This document shows positions 44,320 to 54,470 of a stretch of 64,000 nucleotides of DNA, one piece after another (the stretch's first letter is position 1; the number at the start of each line of letters is the position of its first letter). The notes below the pieces were generated by a model, which worked only from the letters and a program-made list of their open reading frames with translations, was not told the DNA's origin and did not search any database. The position numbers and the translations under genes are program-made. The stretch comes from DLKC01 sp002478885. Lineage in GTDB: Bacteria; Bacteroidota; Bacteroidia; Chitinophagales; Chitinophagaceae. The DNA lies in the NCBI GenBank assembly GCA_046329585.1, contig JAXLUI010000001.1:496001-560000 (forward strand), in the 5' to 3' direction.

Positions 44320-44519
44320 GTTGCAGTAATGTTGGTTCAAAAACTACGTTCAATTTCGTAGTGCTAAATTCAATGACTGCAACGGTGTGGAAACGCAAAA
44401 ATGGATAAACGGAGAACTGTTTGTATTAAAGGATACCGTTTATCAAACCGAAATGATAAACGGAAAATAGCTGGTGACGAATGAAAAAAAACTAAAGCAA
44501 ATAAAAAACGAAAGGGGGG

Positions 44520-45371
44520 TTATGGTATTTTAAAATGATCTCCTGCAGTGTAGATACTCATCTTTGCATCGCTGAATTTGATAAGGCCCTTATTGTCAAT
44601 TTGCAAATGTTCCGGTTCACGCATTACGATTACCTGGCTCTCTCCCACTATCTTTACTTCTTTGTGATGCACAACAATTGCGGTGCTTTCATCTATACCA
44701 ACACAAGTAAACGTGGGGAATGCAGCCAATGCAGAAAGCATCCTGTTATACCTGCTTCTGACAATAAAATGCTGGTCTATGATCACCGAATCGAGCAGGC
44801 CAAGCCCTTCGTGGAATTCCACATTTTTATCCCAAAGCCTGTCAAATGTTGAATGATAAATCGTATCACCACGCAACTGGTTGCCCGTTACCATATACTT
44901 GCTCATCACAGCGGCGCCGGCACTCGTGCCCGATATCGTTGAGCCGTTTTCATACGCTTCATGAATGACATTATAAAGCGGTGTATGCAAAACAACTTTC
45001 ATAAACCGCTCCTGGTCTCCGCCGGTAATAAAAATAAGCTTGGCATTTTTCACAGAATCAAGTCTTGTTTTGTCACTCGTTTGCGCTCTTGTGAAATTCA
45101 GAAACGCTATATAGTTGCTGCACCATTTCTCCAGGTCAGACTTTATATAGAAATAGGAAGAGTCAGGTTCTGCACTCGACATTGGCAAAATGGCAATATA
45201 GTCTTTCGATGAAAGGCCCGCAGTCTGTAACAGCGATTTTACCAGGCCATCGGTTCTGTCTCCACCACCAATAATAAATAGATTGCCTTTGGCTGATGAA
45301 TTATTTTGTGCTGTAGCAAAAAAACAAACTGCAATAAACAGCGCGGCTGTTGAAGATATTTTTTTAATCAT
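44520..45371 (-). CDS. Cyanophycinase-like S51 peptidase, secreted
   Basis: A 283-aa protein with signal peptide (ending FFATAQ) and the S51 fold. Motifs: FIIGGGDR, ILPMSSAEPDSSY, FITGGDQERF, the nucleophile region GTSAGAAVM, and LGLLDSVIIDQHFIVRSR. Cyanophycinases cleave beta-Asp-Arg bonds; no cyanophycin synthetase is in the window, so it may act on other beta-aspartyl peptides. A 178-bp gap separates it from the receptor gene on the same strand. Confidence 0.85.
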   Translation of the reverse strand: MIKKISSTAALFIAVCFFATAQNNSSAKGNLFIIGGGDRTDGLVKSLLQTAGLSSKDYIAILPMSSAEPDSSYFYIKSDLEKWCSNYIAFLNFTRAQTSDKTRLDSVKNAKLIFITGGDQERFMKVVLHTPLYNVIHEAYENGSTISGTSAGAAVMSKYMVTGNQLRGDTIYHSTFDRLWDKNVEFHEGLGLLDSVIIDQHFIVRSRYNRMLSALAAFPTFTCVGIDESTAIVVHHKEVKIVGESQVIVMREPEHLQIDNKGLIKFSDAKMSIYTAGDHFKIP

Positions 45372-45578
45372 TTGCTGGAATTGATACCCGGGTTATTAAA
45401 AGATCGATTTTTTTGTCGCCAGCATTATAACGCTGTTCAGCACCTGTTGCGCCTGTCCCGGGAGGGACGATTCGGGATCGCACACTTCATCGTTCAACGA
45501 GAATGGCAGCTCTCCCTGCCATCCGCTTTCGATTTACCCATGTCGAAGCTTGTTTTGTAAAACTCCGGCTACAGTTAT

Positions 45579-47180
45579 CTACTTCCGCTCTTCGAAACCC
45601 GATTTGCATAAGGCAGCATAAAATTTATCAACCAGCGTTACATCGGATAAGAAAGCCCCAACGTAAGGCCTCATTACATCGTGCAGAAAAGGAAAACTTA
45701 GGATTAACTCAGCATAACTATTTCTGGCCTCATTCATTTTATCCTGCTCAACATAACAGGCAATTTTTATCAAAAGCTCCCAGGCAACTTCAGGCCTGTT
45801 CATTTTGTCAGCCCAATAGAAGGCGTTTTCATATTCACCCCTGCTGAAAAAATAAAAGGCAAAACCCGCGTTAAAGAACCACTGGTAATAGGGATTCAGC
45901 TTAACAGACTCTTCCAATATTCCATAACCTCTGTCATATTCCCCGCAACAGATAAGTACAAAACCCATTGCGCCCATAATGCCCGCTTCCCATGGCTTTA
46001 TTTGCGACCAGTCTTCAATGGCCTTTAAGCTGATTGTTTTGTTATGCAGGAACATCCCGGCAATGGCAATTGTTTGGTAGGCATGCTGACAGGTTGGATC
46101 AATTCGTATGGCGGTCCTTGCAAAAGCTACCGCTTTTTCCAGTTGGCTTTCTACCAACTTACTTTTAAATCCCATGAAATGGCCGCCGACAAATATTTCG
46201 CCCAAAACTGCCCAGCCCATTGCATAACCCGGATCGGTCTCAATTGCCGTATTCATGGCAGCTTCAGCAGTATAAAAAAATTCTTCGGAAAGGTTGCCGA
46301 CAAAATTATAATACCAAAACATTGCATCATAAAAAGTAGCATCCGGGATATTGCCGTGCGCAGTTATCCTTACAATGCTGCGGGATATGGCACCGTAGTG
46401 ACCCGCAGTCTGGCTCACCACATACCAAACAATCTCATCCTGTACTTCAAAAAGATTGGCACCTGTATAATCACGTTCGTAAGAATTAGCCCATACCTGT
46501 TCCCTCGTTTCGGTACGCGTTAATTGCACCCTTATTCTTAAATGCCGGTCATCCTTTTGAACAGTGCCTGTAAGGATATACATAGCACCCAATACCATCC
46601 CGGCTTCCTTAATATCATTTATTTTCCCAATAATATTGCGGCAGGAATAATAAGAGATAACAGACAGTTCTGAGTACCGTGTAAGCGCTGTGCTGATATG
46701 ATCTGCCAGGCCATCGGCAAAAGCAACTGCCGATGCATCGCTGCTAACATTATTAAATGGCAGAACGGCAACTGTAATTCTTTTACGTGACGCAGGCTGT
46801 TGCTTCTTCAGCTCCTGGGTCGATTGCTGTATGGCTCCTGTATTGGTAGAAAATGCCGGCACGTACGCGCCCTTCGGTATACCAATAGTAATGCTATCAT
46901 CCTTTCCAGCGCCCTGGTAATACTCGTTCAACGCACGCCGGAGCCTGCCCGCATGTATCCGCACAATCGGGTCTGATTGTGGGTTAAAGTCATTTCTTCG
47001 GGAAAGTACCTTTATGGCAATAATATATTCTTTCAATTCCGACTCACGACCCGCCAGCGTCTCTTCTACTATAAACCTCAGGAAACGTGATAATGTCCCC
47101 GAGTTTTGAAATGGCTCCGTCATTAACACCCTTTCCAACTGCGCGTTTACGAGCTCCGGGCTAAGTTCCTTTTTGGTCAC
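45579..47180 (-). CDS. Regulator-like protein: N-terminal helical domain, TolB-like domain, TPRs
   Basis: 533 aa, cytoplasmic. The first 100 residues (FQNSGTLSRFLRFIVEETL, DPIVRIHAGRLRRALNEYY) match the N-terminal domain seen in many TolB/TPR adenylate-cyclase-like or winged-helix regulators. Residues about 135-240 have the TolB-like VAVLPFNNVSSD and FADGLADHISTAL pattern. The rest is TPR-like. A DNA-binding role is plausible but no enzyme motif is seen. It is divergent from the small gene at 47295 and the sulfatase, which it might regulate. Confidence 0.6.
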   Translation of the reverse strand: MTKKELSPELVNAQLERVLMTEPFQNSGTLSRFLRFIVEETLAGRESELKEYIIAIKVLSRRNDFNPQSDPIVRIHAGRLRRALNEYYQGAGKDDSITIGIPKGAYVPAFSTNTGAIQQSTQELKKQQPASRKRITVAVLPFNNVSSDASAVAFADGLADHISTALTRYSELSVISYYSCRNIIGKINDIKEAGMVLGAMYILTGTVQKDDRHLRIRVQLTRTETREQVWANSYERDYTGANLFEVQDEIVWYVVSQTAGHYGAISRSIVRITAHGNIPDATFYDAMFWYYNFVGNLSEEFFYTAEAAMNTAIETDPGYAMGWAVLGEIFVGGHFMGFKSKLVESQLEKAVAFARTAIRIDPTCQHAYQTIAIAGMFLHNKTISLKAIEDWSQIKPWEAGIMGAMGFVLICCGEYDRGYGILEESVKLNPYYQWFFNAGFAFYFFSRGEYENAFYWADKMNRPEVAWELLIKIACYVEQDKMNEARNSYAELILSFPFLHDVMRPYVGAFLSDVTLVDKFYAALCKSGFEERK

Positions 47181-47294
47181 TTTTTACGTTTGCTTTTACT
47201 GTATTTTACTGTATTAAATTGCACGGCTTCAGCACGTTCATTTAATATTGTAAGTAAATCGCAATATAGAGAATGTTTTTAAGCTTAGATAAAA

Positions 47295-47528
47295 ATGCAA
47301 AAAGAGTTAGACTATATAATTAACAGGTTTCCCGAATACAGGGGTAAATTAATGGAGCTATTCAGTTCAAATGACGATTTCAGGTCGCTGTGTGATGATT
47401 ACTGGCAATGCAGCCAAACCGCATCACGCTTTAATGATAATTCAATTGAACATGCCCGTATGGAGAATAGCTACAAAATGTTAAGACTTGATTTGGAACA
47501 AGAAGTTTTACATTTTCTCAATATATGA
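47295..47528 (+). CDS. Small acidic helical protein
   Basis: A 77-aa protein with no signal peptide. It is predicted helical, with a conserved-looking core (IINRFPEYRGKLMELF, DDYWQC, LDLEQEVLHFL). I have a weak memory of similar small proteins in Bacteroidota but no name. It lies 60 bp before the sulfatase gene on the same strand. Confidence 0.6.
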   Translation: MQKELDYIINRFPEYRGKLMELFSSNDDFRSLCDDYWQCSQTASRFNDNSIEHARMENSYKMLRLDLEQEVLHFLNI

Positions 47529-47587
47529 GTATTTTCATAAAATTATAACCAGCAAATTTCTTTTAAACGTCAGTCGCAAACATTAAC

Positions 47588-49294
47588 ATGAAAATGAAAC
47601 GTATTCTTCTAGGTATGGCCTTCGGAGCCACCTTCGCATCGTGTGATCAGCCTAAAAAGGCCGACGCTGAAACAACAAACGAAAAAAAACCAAACGTCCT
47701 TATCATTGTTGCCGATGACCTCGGGTACAGCGATATTGGCCCGTTTGGTGGCAATATTCAAACCCCCATTATCAATGACCTTGCAAAGCAGGGTATGCTG
47801 TTTTCCAATTTTCACGTGCTCCCTACCTGTTCTCCAACCCGCTCTGCCCTGCTCTCGGGCAACGATAACCACGTTGCGGGTTTAGGCATCATGGGTGAGA
47901 TGGACTATCCTGCATTACACCATCTGCAATTGCCCGGCTACTCAGCTGAATTGAGCGAGCAGGTGGTTACCATCCCCGAAGTATTAAGAACAAATGGCTA
48001 TCATACTTATATGACCGGCAAGTGGCACCTGGGTGAAGGCCCCGGTCACGATCCTTTCGACCGTGGATTTGAACAAACATTTATCCTCGGTACAGGTGGA
48101 GGAAGCCATTTTAATGACCGCAAAGCATTGTCGCTGCTTCAACACATGGAGTATACAAGAAATGGGAAGATTGTTGACCCGCCGCAGGATTTCTATTCCT
48201 CCAGGAATTATACCGACTCCATGCTGCAGTTTATCGACAGGAATAAAACCGATGGCAAGCCTTTCATGGCATTCCTCTCGTTCACCGCGGTTCACGATCC
48301 CCTCCATGCGCCAAAAGAGTATATAGACAAATACAAAGGCAAATTTGATATGGGTTGGGATTCATTATGGACCTTGCGACTGAAAAACCTCCAGGCACTT
48401 GGTATCGTTTCCAAAGATGCAGCCAACTTTATCAAAAACCCCGCAATTCCAAAGTGGGACAAACTAAGCCAGCACGACAAAGAAGATTTCGCCAGGGACA
48501 TGGAAGTATATGCAGCCATGCTGGATTACATGGACATGAGTATTGGCCGTGTTTTCGACTACCTGAAACAAAATGGCATGTATGATAACACAATGATCAT
48601 ATTCATGTCAGACAATGGTGCAAACGGTGCCATGGCCACTGCCTATCCGGGCAATGCCGATGGCAAATACCTCGGCTCTTTCAACAATAAAATGGAAAAC
48701 CGCGGCCTGCAGAATTCTTATATAGAAATGGGTCCGGGTTGGGCACAGGCATCCTCATCTCCTTTCCGCATGTTCAAAGGTTTTGCTGCAGAAGGCGGTA
48801 TCAAAGCACCTTTGATCGTAAAAATGCCCGGACAAATGAAAGATGCCGGACAGTGGAACAAAAACTTCTTCCATGTTACCGATATCATGCCTACAATCCT
48901 GGATATCACCGGTTCAACATATCCAAAACAAAACAAGGGGAAAGATATTCACCCACTTATCGGCAAGTCAATGTTACCCGTGCTAAAGGGCGATTCAACA
49001 GCCATTCACAACAACGACGGTATGGGTTGGGAACTCTTCGAAATGAAGGCTTACATAAAAGGCAACTGGAAAATTCTTCGCCTGCCTCAACCATTTGGCA
49101 GCGGCCAGTGGCAGTTGTTTGATCTTGAAAAAGATCCAGGTGAAACTACTGATCTGTCAGCAAAATATCCCGACGTAAAATCTTCGCTCATTCAGTCATG
49201 GGAAACCTATGCCAAACAAAATGATGTGTACGATCACAAAGGCCATTTTGATTCGGTATACCGTAAAAGTTATGGCGTGGATGACGATGATTAG
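47588..49294 (+). CDS. Arylsulfatase lipoprotein
   Basis: 568 aa with lipobox FASC (Cys19), so anchored in the envelope. Type I sulfatase motifs: the formylglycine site CSPTRSALLSG with Cys81, metal ligands VADDLG (D43, D44), TGKWHLGEG, and SDNGANG supplying the second Asp-Asn pair. It needs a formylglycine-generating or anaerobic maturase enzyme, none of which is clear in this window. The substrate is unknown. Confidence 0.92.
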   Translation: MKMKRILLGMAFGATFASCDQPKKADAETTNEKKPNVLIIVADDLGYSDIGPFGGNIQTPIINDLAKQGMLFSNFHVLPTCSPTRSALLSGNDNHVAGLGIMGEMDYPALHHLQLPGYSAELSEQVVTIPEVLRTNGYHTYMTGKWHLGEGPGHDPFDRGFEQTFILGTGGGSHFNDRKALSLLQHMEYTRNGKIVDPPQDFYSSRNYTDSMLQFIDRNKTDGKPFMAFLSFTAVHDPLHAPKEYIDKYKGKFDMGWDSLWTLRLKNLQALGIVSKDAANFIKNPAIPKWDKLSQHDKEDFARDMEVYAAMLDYMDMSIGRVFDYLKQNGMYDNTMIIFMSDNGANGAMATAYPGNADGKYLGSFNNKMENRGLQNSYIEMGPGWAQASSSPFRMFKGFAAEGGIKAPLIVKMPGQMKDAGQWNKNFFHVTDIMPTILDITGSTYPKQNKGKDIHPLIGKSMLPVLKGDSTAIHNNDGMGWELFEMKAYIKGNWKILRLPQPFGSGQWQLFDLEKDPGETTDLSAKYPDVKSSLIQSWETYAKQNDVYDHKGHFDSVYRKSYGVDDDD

Positions 49295-49324
49295 TTAACC
49301 TGTAGATTTAGGTCTTTTTCTGAA

Positions 49325-49375
49325 CCCGGCTTTTGCACAATGCTCAAGGCCTGTTGCGTCGCACACTTCAGGGTC
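49325..49375 (-). repeat. Interspersed TGCGACGCAA repeat, copy 12
   Basis: Core at 49354-49363. On the minus strand: CCTGAAGTG, core, CAGGCC, then AAAAGCCGGGTTCAGAAAAA. It is 30 bp after the sulfatase stop. Confidence 0.8.
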
Positions 49376-49506
49376 CTGAACTATTTTCAACAAGATTGCC
49401 AGGTAATAGCAAATGGTCTGCAAAATTCACAGCCCTGCAATAACAACATTCGATAGCCCTTTACCGGAATATTGAATTACCTGATTAAAAACCACAATTT
49501 TTACAC

Positions 49507-49947
49507 ATGCGCTTAATCATCAAAAAGCAGCGGTTGGTTTGTATGCTGCTTGCAATTATGTTCCTGTTCGCCCAGCCAAAGGCCTTTGCTCAACAGGTAA
49601 CAAAAGCCCGCCCTGCCCCTCCCGGCACATGGCAGCAAATCGGTTTAACAGTCGTCGACTTTAAAACAGACAGGGATGTGATCGTCGTTACCGGTGCAGA
49701 CAACTTTCGTAAGTTAAAATTCCATGTTTTTGATGCAGCGGTGAATATGTTGAATATGCACGTGGTTTACGAAAACGAAGCGTTTGATAACATAGACCTG
49801 CGGTTTCTTATCCCGGCCGGCGGCGAAAGCCGCGTACTTGATCTTGTCGGCGGAAGCAGGCGAATAAAAAAAGTGGAGTTTTGGTATCGCTCACAAAAAC
49901 CTGGCTTCAAAGGTAAAGCTAAGCTGGTGCTCTGGGGAATGAAGTAA
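49507..49947 (+). CDS. Secreted DUF2541-like protein
   Basis: A 146-aa protein with signal peptide ending PKAFAQQ. The mature part is one beta-rich domain with GTWQQIGLTVVDFKTDRD, RFLIPAGGESRVLDLVGG and VEFWYRSQKPG, matching the pattern I associate with DUF2541. It is first of five consecutive plus-strand exported-protein genes. Function unknown. Confidence 0.7.
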   Translation: MRLIIKKQRLVCMLLAIMFLFAQPKAFAQQVTKARPAPPGTWQQIGLTVVDFKTDRDVIVVTGADNFRKLKFHVFDAAVNMLNMHVVYENEAFDNIDLRFLIPAGGESRVLDLVGGSRRIKKVEFWYRSQKPGFKGKAKLVLWGMK

Positions 49948-50079
49948 CAGGCATATGTGTACTTGCTGCCCGGTTCTATACGCGGGAATGCAGCGCAATC
50001 CCATATGAACGGGGTTGCTAAAAATTAACAGAGCCTTTAATAAGCCATGTATTTTCTTCAGCACGATAAACACATTGCG

Positions 50080-50646
50080 ATGAAACCGATCGTTACAAAA
50101 CAAGGAGCCATTTTACAACTATTTATAACAGTGCTTATATTTTTCAGCTGCACAACTGTTGCGTCGGCGCAAAAAGCTGAGCAGGAAGAATTTTACAGGC
50201 ACAGGTTTTCTGTTATGATGGCCAATGTGCACATTCCAAATATGGACGGCGTAGAAGGGCAGAATAAGTTTTCCGTGGTGCCCGCCTGGGGATTTGACTA
50301 TGACTTTTGGTTTAACAAGCGTTGGGCGGTTGGGCTTCACAACGACCTTATTCTTCAGCAATACAAAATAGTAAAAGAGGAAAATCACACAGTGGTGGAA
50401 AGAAGTTACCCGATCTCTATGTGCGTTACAGGCATTTATAAACCTTTTGAGCACCTCTCATTCGTTGGTGGACTGGGCAAAGAGTTTGAAAAAAACGAAA
50501 GCTTCGGCATGTGCAAGCTTGGCCTGGAATACGGATTCGAATTGCGTAAAGCATGGGAACTGAGCCTGAACCTCCAGTATGATAATAAGTTTAAGGCCTA
50601 TGACAGTTGGCTCTTTGGGATAGGTATAAGCAAACGAGTTCGCTAA
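50080..50646 (+). CDS. Outer-membrane beta-barrel-like protein
   Basis: 188 aa from the ATG at 50080, chosen for its signal peptide (ends TTVASAQ); an upstream in-frame ATG at 50047 adds 11 residues with no signal. Repeated amphipathic strands (WGFDYDFWFNKRWAVGLHNDL, LGLEYGFELRKAWELSLNLQY) and an ending with KRVR suggest a small outer-membrane barrel. The ligand and role are unknown. Confidence 0.65.
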   Translation: MKPIVTKQGAILQLFITVLIFFSCTTVASAQKAEQEEFYRHRFSVMMANVHIPNMDGVEGQNKFSVVPAWGFDYDFWFNKRWAVGLHNDLILQQYKIVKEENHTVVERSYPISMCVTGIYKPFEHLSFVGGLGKEFEKNESFGMCKLGLEYGFELRKAWELSLNLQYDNKFKAYDSWLFGIGISKRVR

Positions 50647-50676
50647 AAAAATACACAATCAAAAATTACGTTCAAT

Positions 50677-52722
50677 ATGACAAGTAAACTTTCCTGTTTT
50701 TTACTGCTGCTGTTTTGTGCAATGTCTGTGCTGGCCCAGGAAAACTGGCCACGAACACTTGACACAAAGGAAGGCGGCAAGATAACCATCTATCAACCTC
50801 AACCGGAAAAACTCACCGGCAACATTGTTACTGGCAGAACGGCTATTTCTGTAAAGCAGAAAACGACCGATGAACCGGTATTTGGGGTGTTATGGTTTAC
50901 TGCCAACCTGGAAACAAACCGCGACAATCGCATGGCGATGCTGGAAAAGATAAAGATCAATGAATTAAGGTTGCCCGGAATAGATGATACGGTAAAGATC
51001 AATAAAATGAAAGCATTGCTTGAGAAAGAAGTGCCGAAATGGCAACTGAAAACAACCATCGATGAACTGGCTGCTACAGTTGAACAGGAACAAAACACAG
51101 CTGCCGACAACTTTAAAAACGATCCGCCAAAAATTATTTACGCCACGGAGTCGTCAACCCTGGTACTGATCGATGGTGCTCCAAAACTGGAGCAGGATGA
51201 TCAACTAAAAATGAAACGCGTCATCAATTCCGCCTTCCTTATTGTGCAATATCCTGGCGACAACAGGTTTTATTTATATGGGGGCAATATTTGGTACAGT
51301 TCGGCCAACATCAGCAATGGCTGGGTAGCTGCAACCAAATTGCCTAAAGAGATCCAGGAATTGAACAAACAGATAAAAGAACAGGAAAAGCAACAAGAGC
51401 AGGCAAAGACTGCAGCCTCAACCTCAACAAGCCAGCCATCGGCTATAATTGTGTCAACTGAACCCGCAGAGCTGATACAATCAAAAGGCGCTGCAAGCTT
51501 TACAAATATTGCAGGCACGAACCTTTTGTATGTGTCAAACAGCGACGATAATATTTTCATGGATATCAGCACCAGCAAATACTATGTGCTGTTGTCAGGC
51601 CGCTGGTATACATCCGGCTCGCTGAAAGGAGCATGGACTTTTGTTGCCAGTGATCAGCTTCCGGCCGATTTTGCCAAAATCCCCAAAGGCTCAGAAAAAG
51701 ATGCCGTGCTGGCAAGCGTGGCAGGAACCGAAGAGGCGCATGATGCAGTCGTTGATGCCCAGATACCGCAGACTGCTAAGGTAGACCGCGCAAGCGCCAC
51801 CTGCACTGTTAAATATAACGGCGAACCTCAGTTCGAAAAGATCGAAGGCACAAGTTTGTACCTGGCCAAAAACACCAGCAGTACAGTGCTTAAATCCGGG
51901 AACAACTACTATTGTGTTGAAAATGCCGTATGGTTTAAATCAGCAACCCCCAACGGACCATGGGCTGTTTCCGACGAACGTCCAAAAGATGTTGACAATA
52001 TACCCGCAAGCAGCGAAGCCTATAACACCAAGTACGTTTATATTTACGAAACCACCCCTCAATATGTATACGTAGGGTATACGCCCGGCTATCTTGGTTG
52101 TTATGTTTATGGGCCTGTGGTAATTTATGGTACCGGTTTCTACTACAATCCCTGGTATGGCATTTACTATTACCCCCGTCCTGTGACTTATGGATTCAGC
52201 ATGCACTATAACCCCTATACAGGCTGGAGCATCGGCTTCCACTATAGTGTTGGTTTCTTTAGTTTCCATTACTATACCGGTGGCTACCACGGTTTCTGGG
52301 GGCCACCCATCTACAGGCCGCCATACTATCCCCATTACCATGGAGGCATGTACGGGGGCAGAGGGCCCGTGTATATTGGCGGCGATGTAAATATCAACAT
52401 CGGCCACTCAGGAAATATCTATAACAATCACAAAGGCATAAGCACACGCGACATCAAGAGAACCGGCCCTAATAATAAGCCTGCAACCAACGACATCAAA
52501 AAGAACAATGTAGTGCTTGATAAAGATGGCAACCTGTTCAAACGCAACAATGAAGGTGGTTGGCAGCAACTGAACAACAAAGAATGGCGGCCTGCCAATA
52601 ACGCTTCCAGCAATAACCTGAATAAAGAAATGCAAAGCAGGGAAAGAAGCGACAAACAAAACAGGAATTTCAACCAGTCAAACAGGCCTGCAAACACGCC
52701 CGCCAAACCAAAAAAACAATAA
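50677..52722 (+). CDS. Large secreted protein with repeated YxVxxxxWY modules
   Basis: 681 aa, signal peptide ending SVLAQ. Two related modules recur, YYVLLSGRWYTSGSLKGAWTF and YYCVENAVWFKSATPNGPWAV, as in proteins annotated carbohydrate-binding family V/XII. A Tyr/Gly-rich stretch (about 440-570) with many YxxY segments follows, then a basic, Asn/Lys-rich tail. It starts 30 bp after the barrel gene. It may be a cell-surface or matrix protein; no enzyme motif is seen. Confidence 0.65.
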   Translation: MTSKLSCFLLLLFCAMSVLAQENWPRTLDTKEGGKITIYQPQPEKLTGNIVTGRTAISVKQKTTDEPVFGVLWFTANLETNRDNRMAMLEKIKINELRLPGIDDTVKINKMKALLEKEVPKWQLKTTIDELAATVEQEQNTAADNFKNDPPKIIYATESSTLVLIDGAPKLEQDDQLKMKRVINSAFLIVQYPGDNRFYLYGGNIWYSSANISNGWVAATKLPKEIQELNKQIKEQEKQQEQAKTAASTSTSQPSAIIVSTEPAELIQSKGAASFTNIAGTNLLYVSNSDDNIFMDISTSKYYVLLSGRWYTSGSLKGAWTFVASDQLPADFAKIPKGSEKDAVLASVAGTEEAHDAVVDAQIPQTAKVDRASATCTVKYNGEPQFEKIEGTSLYLAKNTSSTVLKSGNNYYCVENAVWFKSATPNGPWAVSDERPKDVDNIPASSEAYNTKYVYIYETTPQYVYVGYTPGYLGCYVYGPVVIYGTGFYYNPWYGIYYYPRPVTYGFSMHYNPYTGWSIGFHYSVGFFSFHYYTGGYHGFWGPPIYRPPYYPHYHGGMYGGRGPVYIGGDVNINIGHSGNIYNNHKGISTRDIKRTGPNNKPATNDIKKNNVVLDKDGNLFKRNNEGGWQQLNNKEWRPANNASSNNLNKEMQSRERSDKQNRNFNQSNRPANTPAKPKKQ

Positions 52723-52787
52723 CCGGGAAGTTGGTCATCATCCAACACTTCTATTTCATTCAATAGTTCAAAATAAAAACAAATAAA

Positions 52788-53297
52788 ATGAAAACTTTGG
52801 CTAAAATATCCGTTTCACTGATCTGCATGTTTGTCGTTGTATTAGGCAATACGCACACCTGCTACGCACAGGATTCTAAAAAAAGTAAAGAAGCGGAAAA
52901 AGCCGAGGCAATAAAAGCCATGGTAGAATCAAAAACTTATGTCTTCAATGTGGAATCTGTAAGGCCAATGAAAGGCGGCACAAGGCATTTATCGCCGGGA
53001 AATACGCTGCGCGTGACGGCAGATACGGTCGTTGCCGACCTTCCCTATTTCGGCCAGGCATACCAGGCATCACTTAGTTCAGATGGCGGACTGAAATTTA
53101 CCTCAACACAATTTGATTATACCGCGGCGGTAAGAAAAAAAGGCGGCTGGGATATTACCATCAAACCAAAAGATGTTCATACAGCGCAGAATATGCTGCT
53201 CACTATTTTTGACAATGGCACGGCACATCTGGACGTAAACTCGAGCGACCGCCAGCCAATCACCTACAACGGTTATATTGCAGACAAAAAACAATAA
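52788..53297 (+). CDS. Secreted DUF4251 protein
   Basis: A 169-aa protein with signal peptide ending CYAQD and a DUF4251 pattern (VFNVESVRPMKGGTRHLSP, GQAYQASLSSDGG, FDYTAAVRKKGGWDITI). DUF4251 proteins are Bacteroidota envelope proteins of unknown function. It lies 65 bp after the previous gene in the same run. Confidence 0.8.
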   Translation: MKTLAKISVSLICMFVVVLGNTHTCYAQDSKKSKEAEKAEAIKAMVESKTYVFNVESVRPMKGGTRHLSPGNTLRVTADTVVADLPYFGQAYQASLSSDGGLKFTSTQFDYTAAVRKKGGWDITIKPKDVHTAQNMLLTIFDNGTAHLDVNSSDRQPITYNGYIADKKQ

Positions 53298-53332
53298 CCA
53301 CGTTTATACATTTAAATCAAAAATCAATCATT

Positions 53333-53893
53333 ATGAAATCAATTGCAACCATTTGTATTTTGGCAATCGCATGTTCATCGATCATTTCCTGTGGCAGCGT
53401 CGTAAAGGTTTCTTCCGATTACGACAGGACGGCGGATTTTTCAAAATATAAAACTTTTGGCTTTTACCAGCTTTCAGATAAAAGCGAGTCAGTAAGCGAA
53501 CTCAATAAAACCCGCATCATCAATGCCATCAAAGCCGAGTTGACAAAAAAGGGACTTACCGAGAATGATCAGAATCCCGATGTGCTGGTAAATGCCACAA
53601 CCATTCTTGAAAACAAAAAATCCGTTTCGTCAAACACCAACTATTACGGGTATGGAGGTTATTATCGTCCTTATGCATGGGGCCCCGGCTTCAGCGGAAC
53701 CACCACATACAATGTGTACGACTACAAAGACGGTTCATTGATCATCGATATCGTCGCTGCTTCCAACAAACAATTATTGTGGCAGGGCACAGGTAATAAA
53801 GAGATCGACAAACCTTCTAAAGATCCTGATCACGACATTGCAGAAGCTGTTGCAAAAATTCTCAGCAACTTCCCTCCTGCTGCTAAAAAATAA
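53333..53893 (+). CDS. DUF4136 lipoprotein
   Basis: 186 aa with lipobox IISC (Cys20). The DUF4136 pattern is visible as VSSDYDRTADFSKYKTFGF, ELTKKGLTENDQNPDVLVNA and QLLWQGTGNKEID. It is last of the five-gene secreted run, 35 bp after the DUF4251 gene. Role unknown; it is probably anchored to the outer membrane. Confidence 0.85.
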   Translation: MKSIATICILAIACSSIISCGSVVKVSSDYDRTADFSKYKTFGFYQLSDKSESVSELNKTRIINAIKAELTKKGLTENDQNPDVLVNATTILENKKSVSSNTNYYGYGGYYRPYAWGPGFSGTTTYNVYDYKDGSLIIDIVAASNKQLLWQGTGNKEIDKPSKDPDHDIAEAVAKILSNFPPAAKK

Positions 53894-54470
53894 GTTTTCA
53901 AACTGTAGGCAGTTTGCTTGCCCGGCAAAGCGGTTTATTAAATCGCTTACCTGTTCAGCGGGGCAACACCACTACTGGCACATACATCATAAGCACTTGG
54001 CCTGGGCTACTGCATCGTCCGCATGCAGCAACCCGGGCCAATGTTGTTTTTACCGGTCAGTTGCATGTTGCCATAATTCATTGCTGGCTGTTGGCAATCC
54101 GGCGACTGCTGTTGCGTGGCAATGCTGCCTTAACTGGTATCGAATAATTGTGCTGCGGAACAAATGCAGCAACCTTCATTTTATTGTTGTTGAAAGCCCA
54201 TTCGTGAACCAGCCGCGCGGGTGTGCGACGCAAGTAATGCCGCCATGTTGTACCATTGCCGGGCCTAAAAGATATTTGTGGGTAGATAAGGGTAGATAAA
54301 TAGGTGATTCGTAAACTGGTAATGCCGGCTTCAACCAGACTATACTTTTGCTATTTGAGTTTTTGAAAGTATTTTCGCAGCCGCTTGTATCAAAAGGTCA
54401 AAGCTCGATCAGTATGTACAACTGTAAGAAGCGCTGGCCTTCTTTATAACCACAAAATAATTCAACACAT
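53894..54470. other. Intergenic region before lpdA
   Basis: A 577-bp gap. It holds repeat copy 13 (core 54224-54233). ORFs of up to 150 codons overlap here but have no signal peptide, motif or codon bias to support them. TACTTTTG at 54344-54351 might be part of the lpdA promoter. No other feature seen. Confidence 0.4.
54215..54268 (+). repeat. Interspersed TGCGACGCAA repeat, copy 13
   Basis: Core at 54224-54233: CGCGGGTG, core, GTAATGCCGCC, then ATTGCCGGGCCTAAAAG. Confidence 0.7.

Noticed and set aside
53838..54299. Protein-coding gene after the DUF4136 gene
   Set aside because: The frame overlaps the 3' end of that gene and repeat copy 13, with Cys/His-rich low-quality sequence and no motif.
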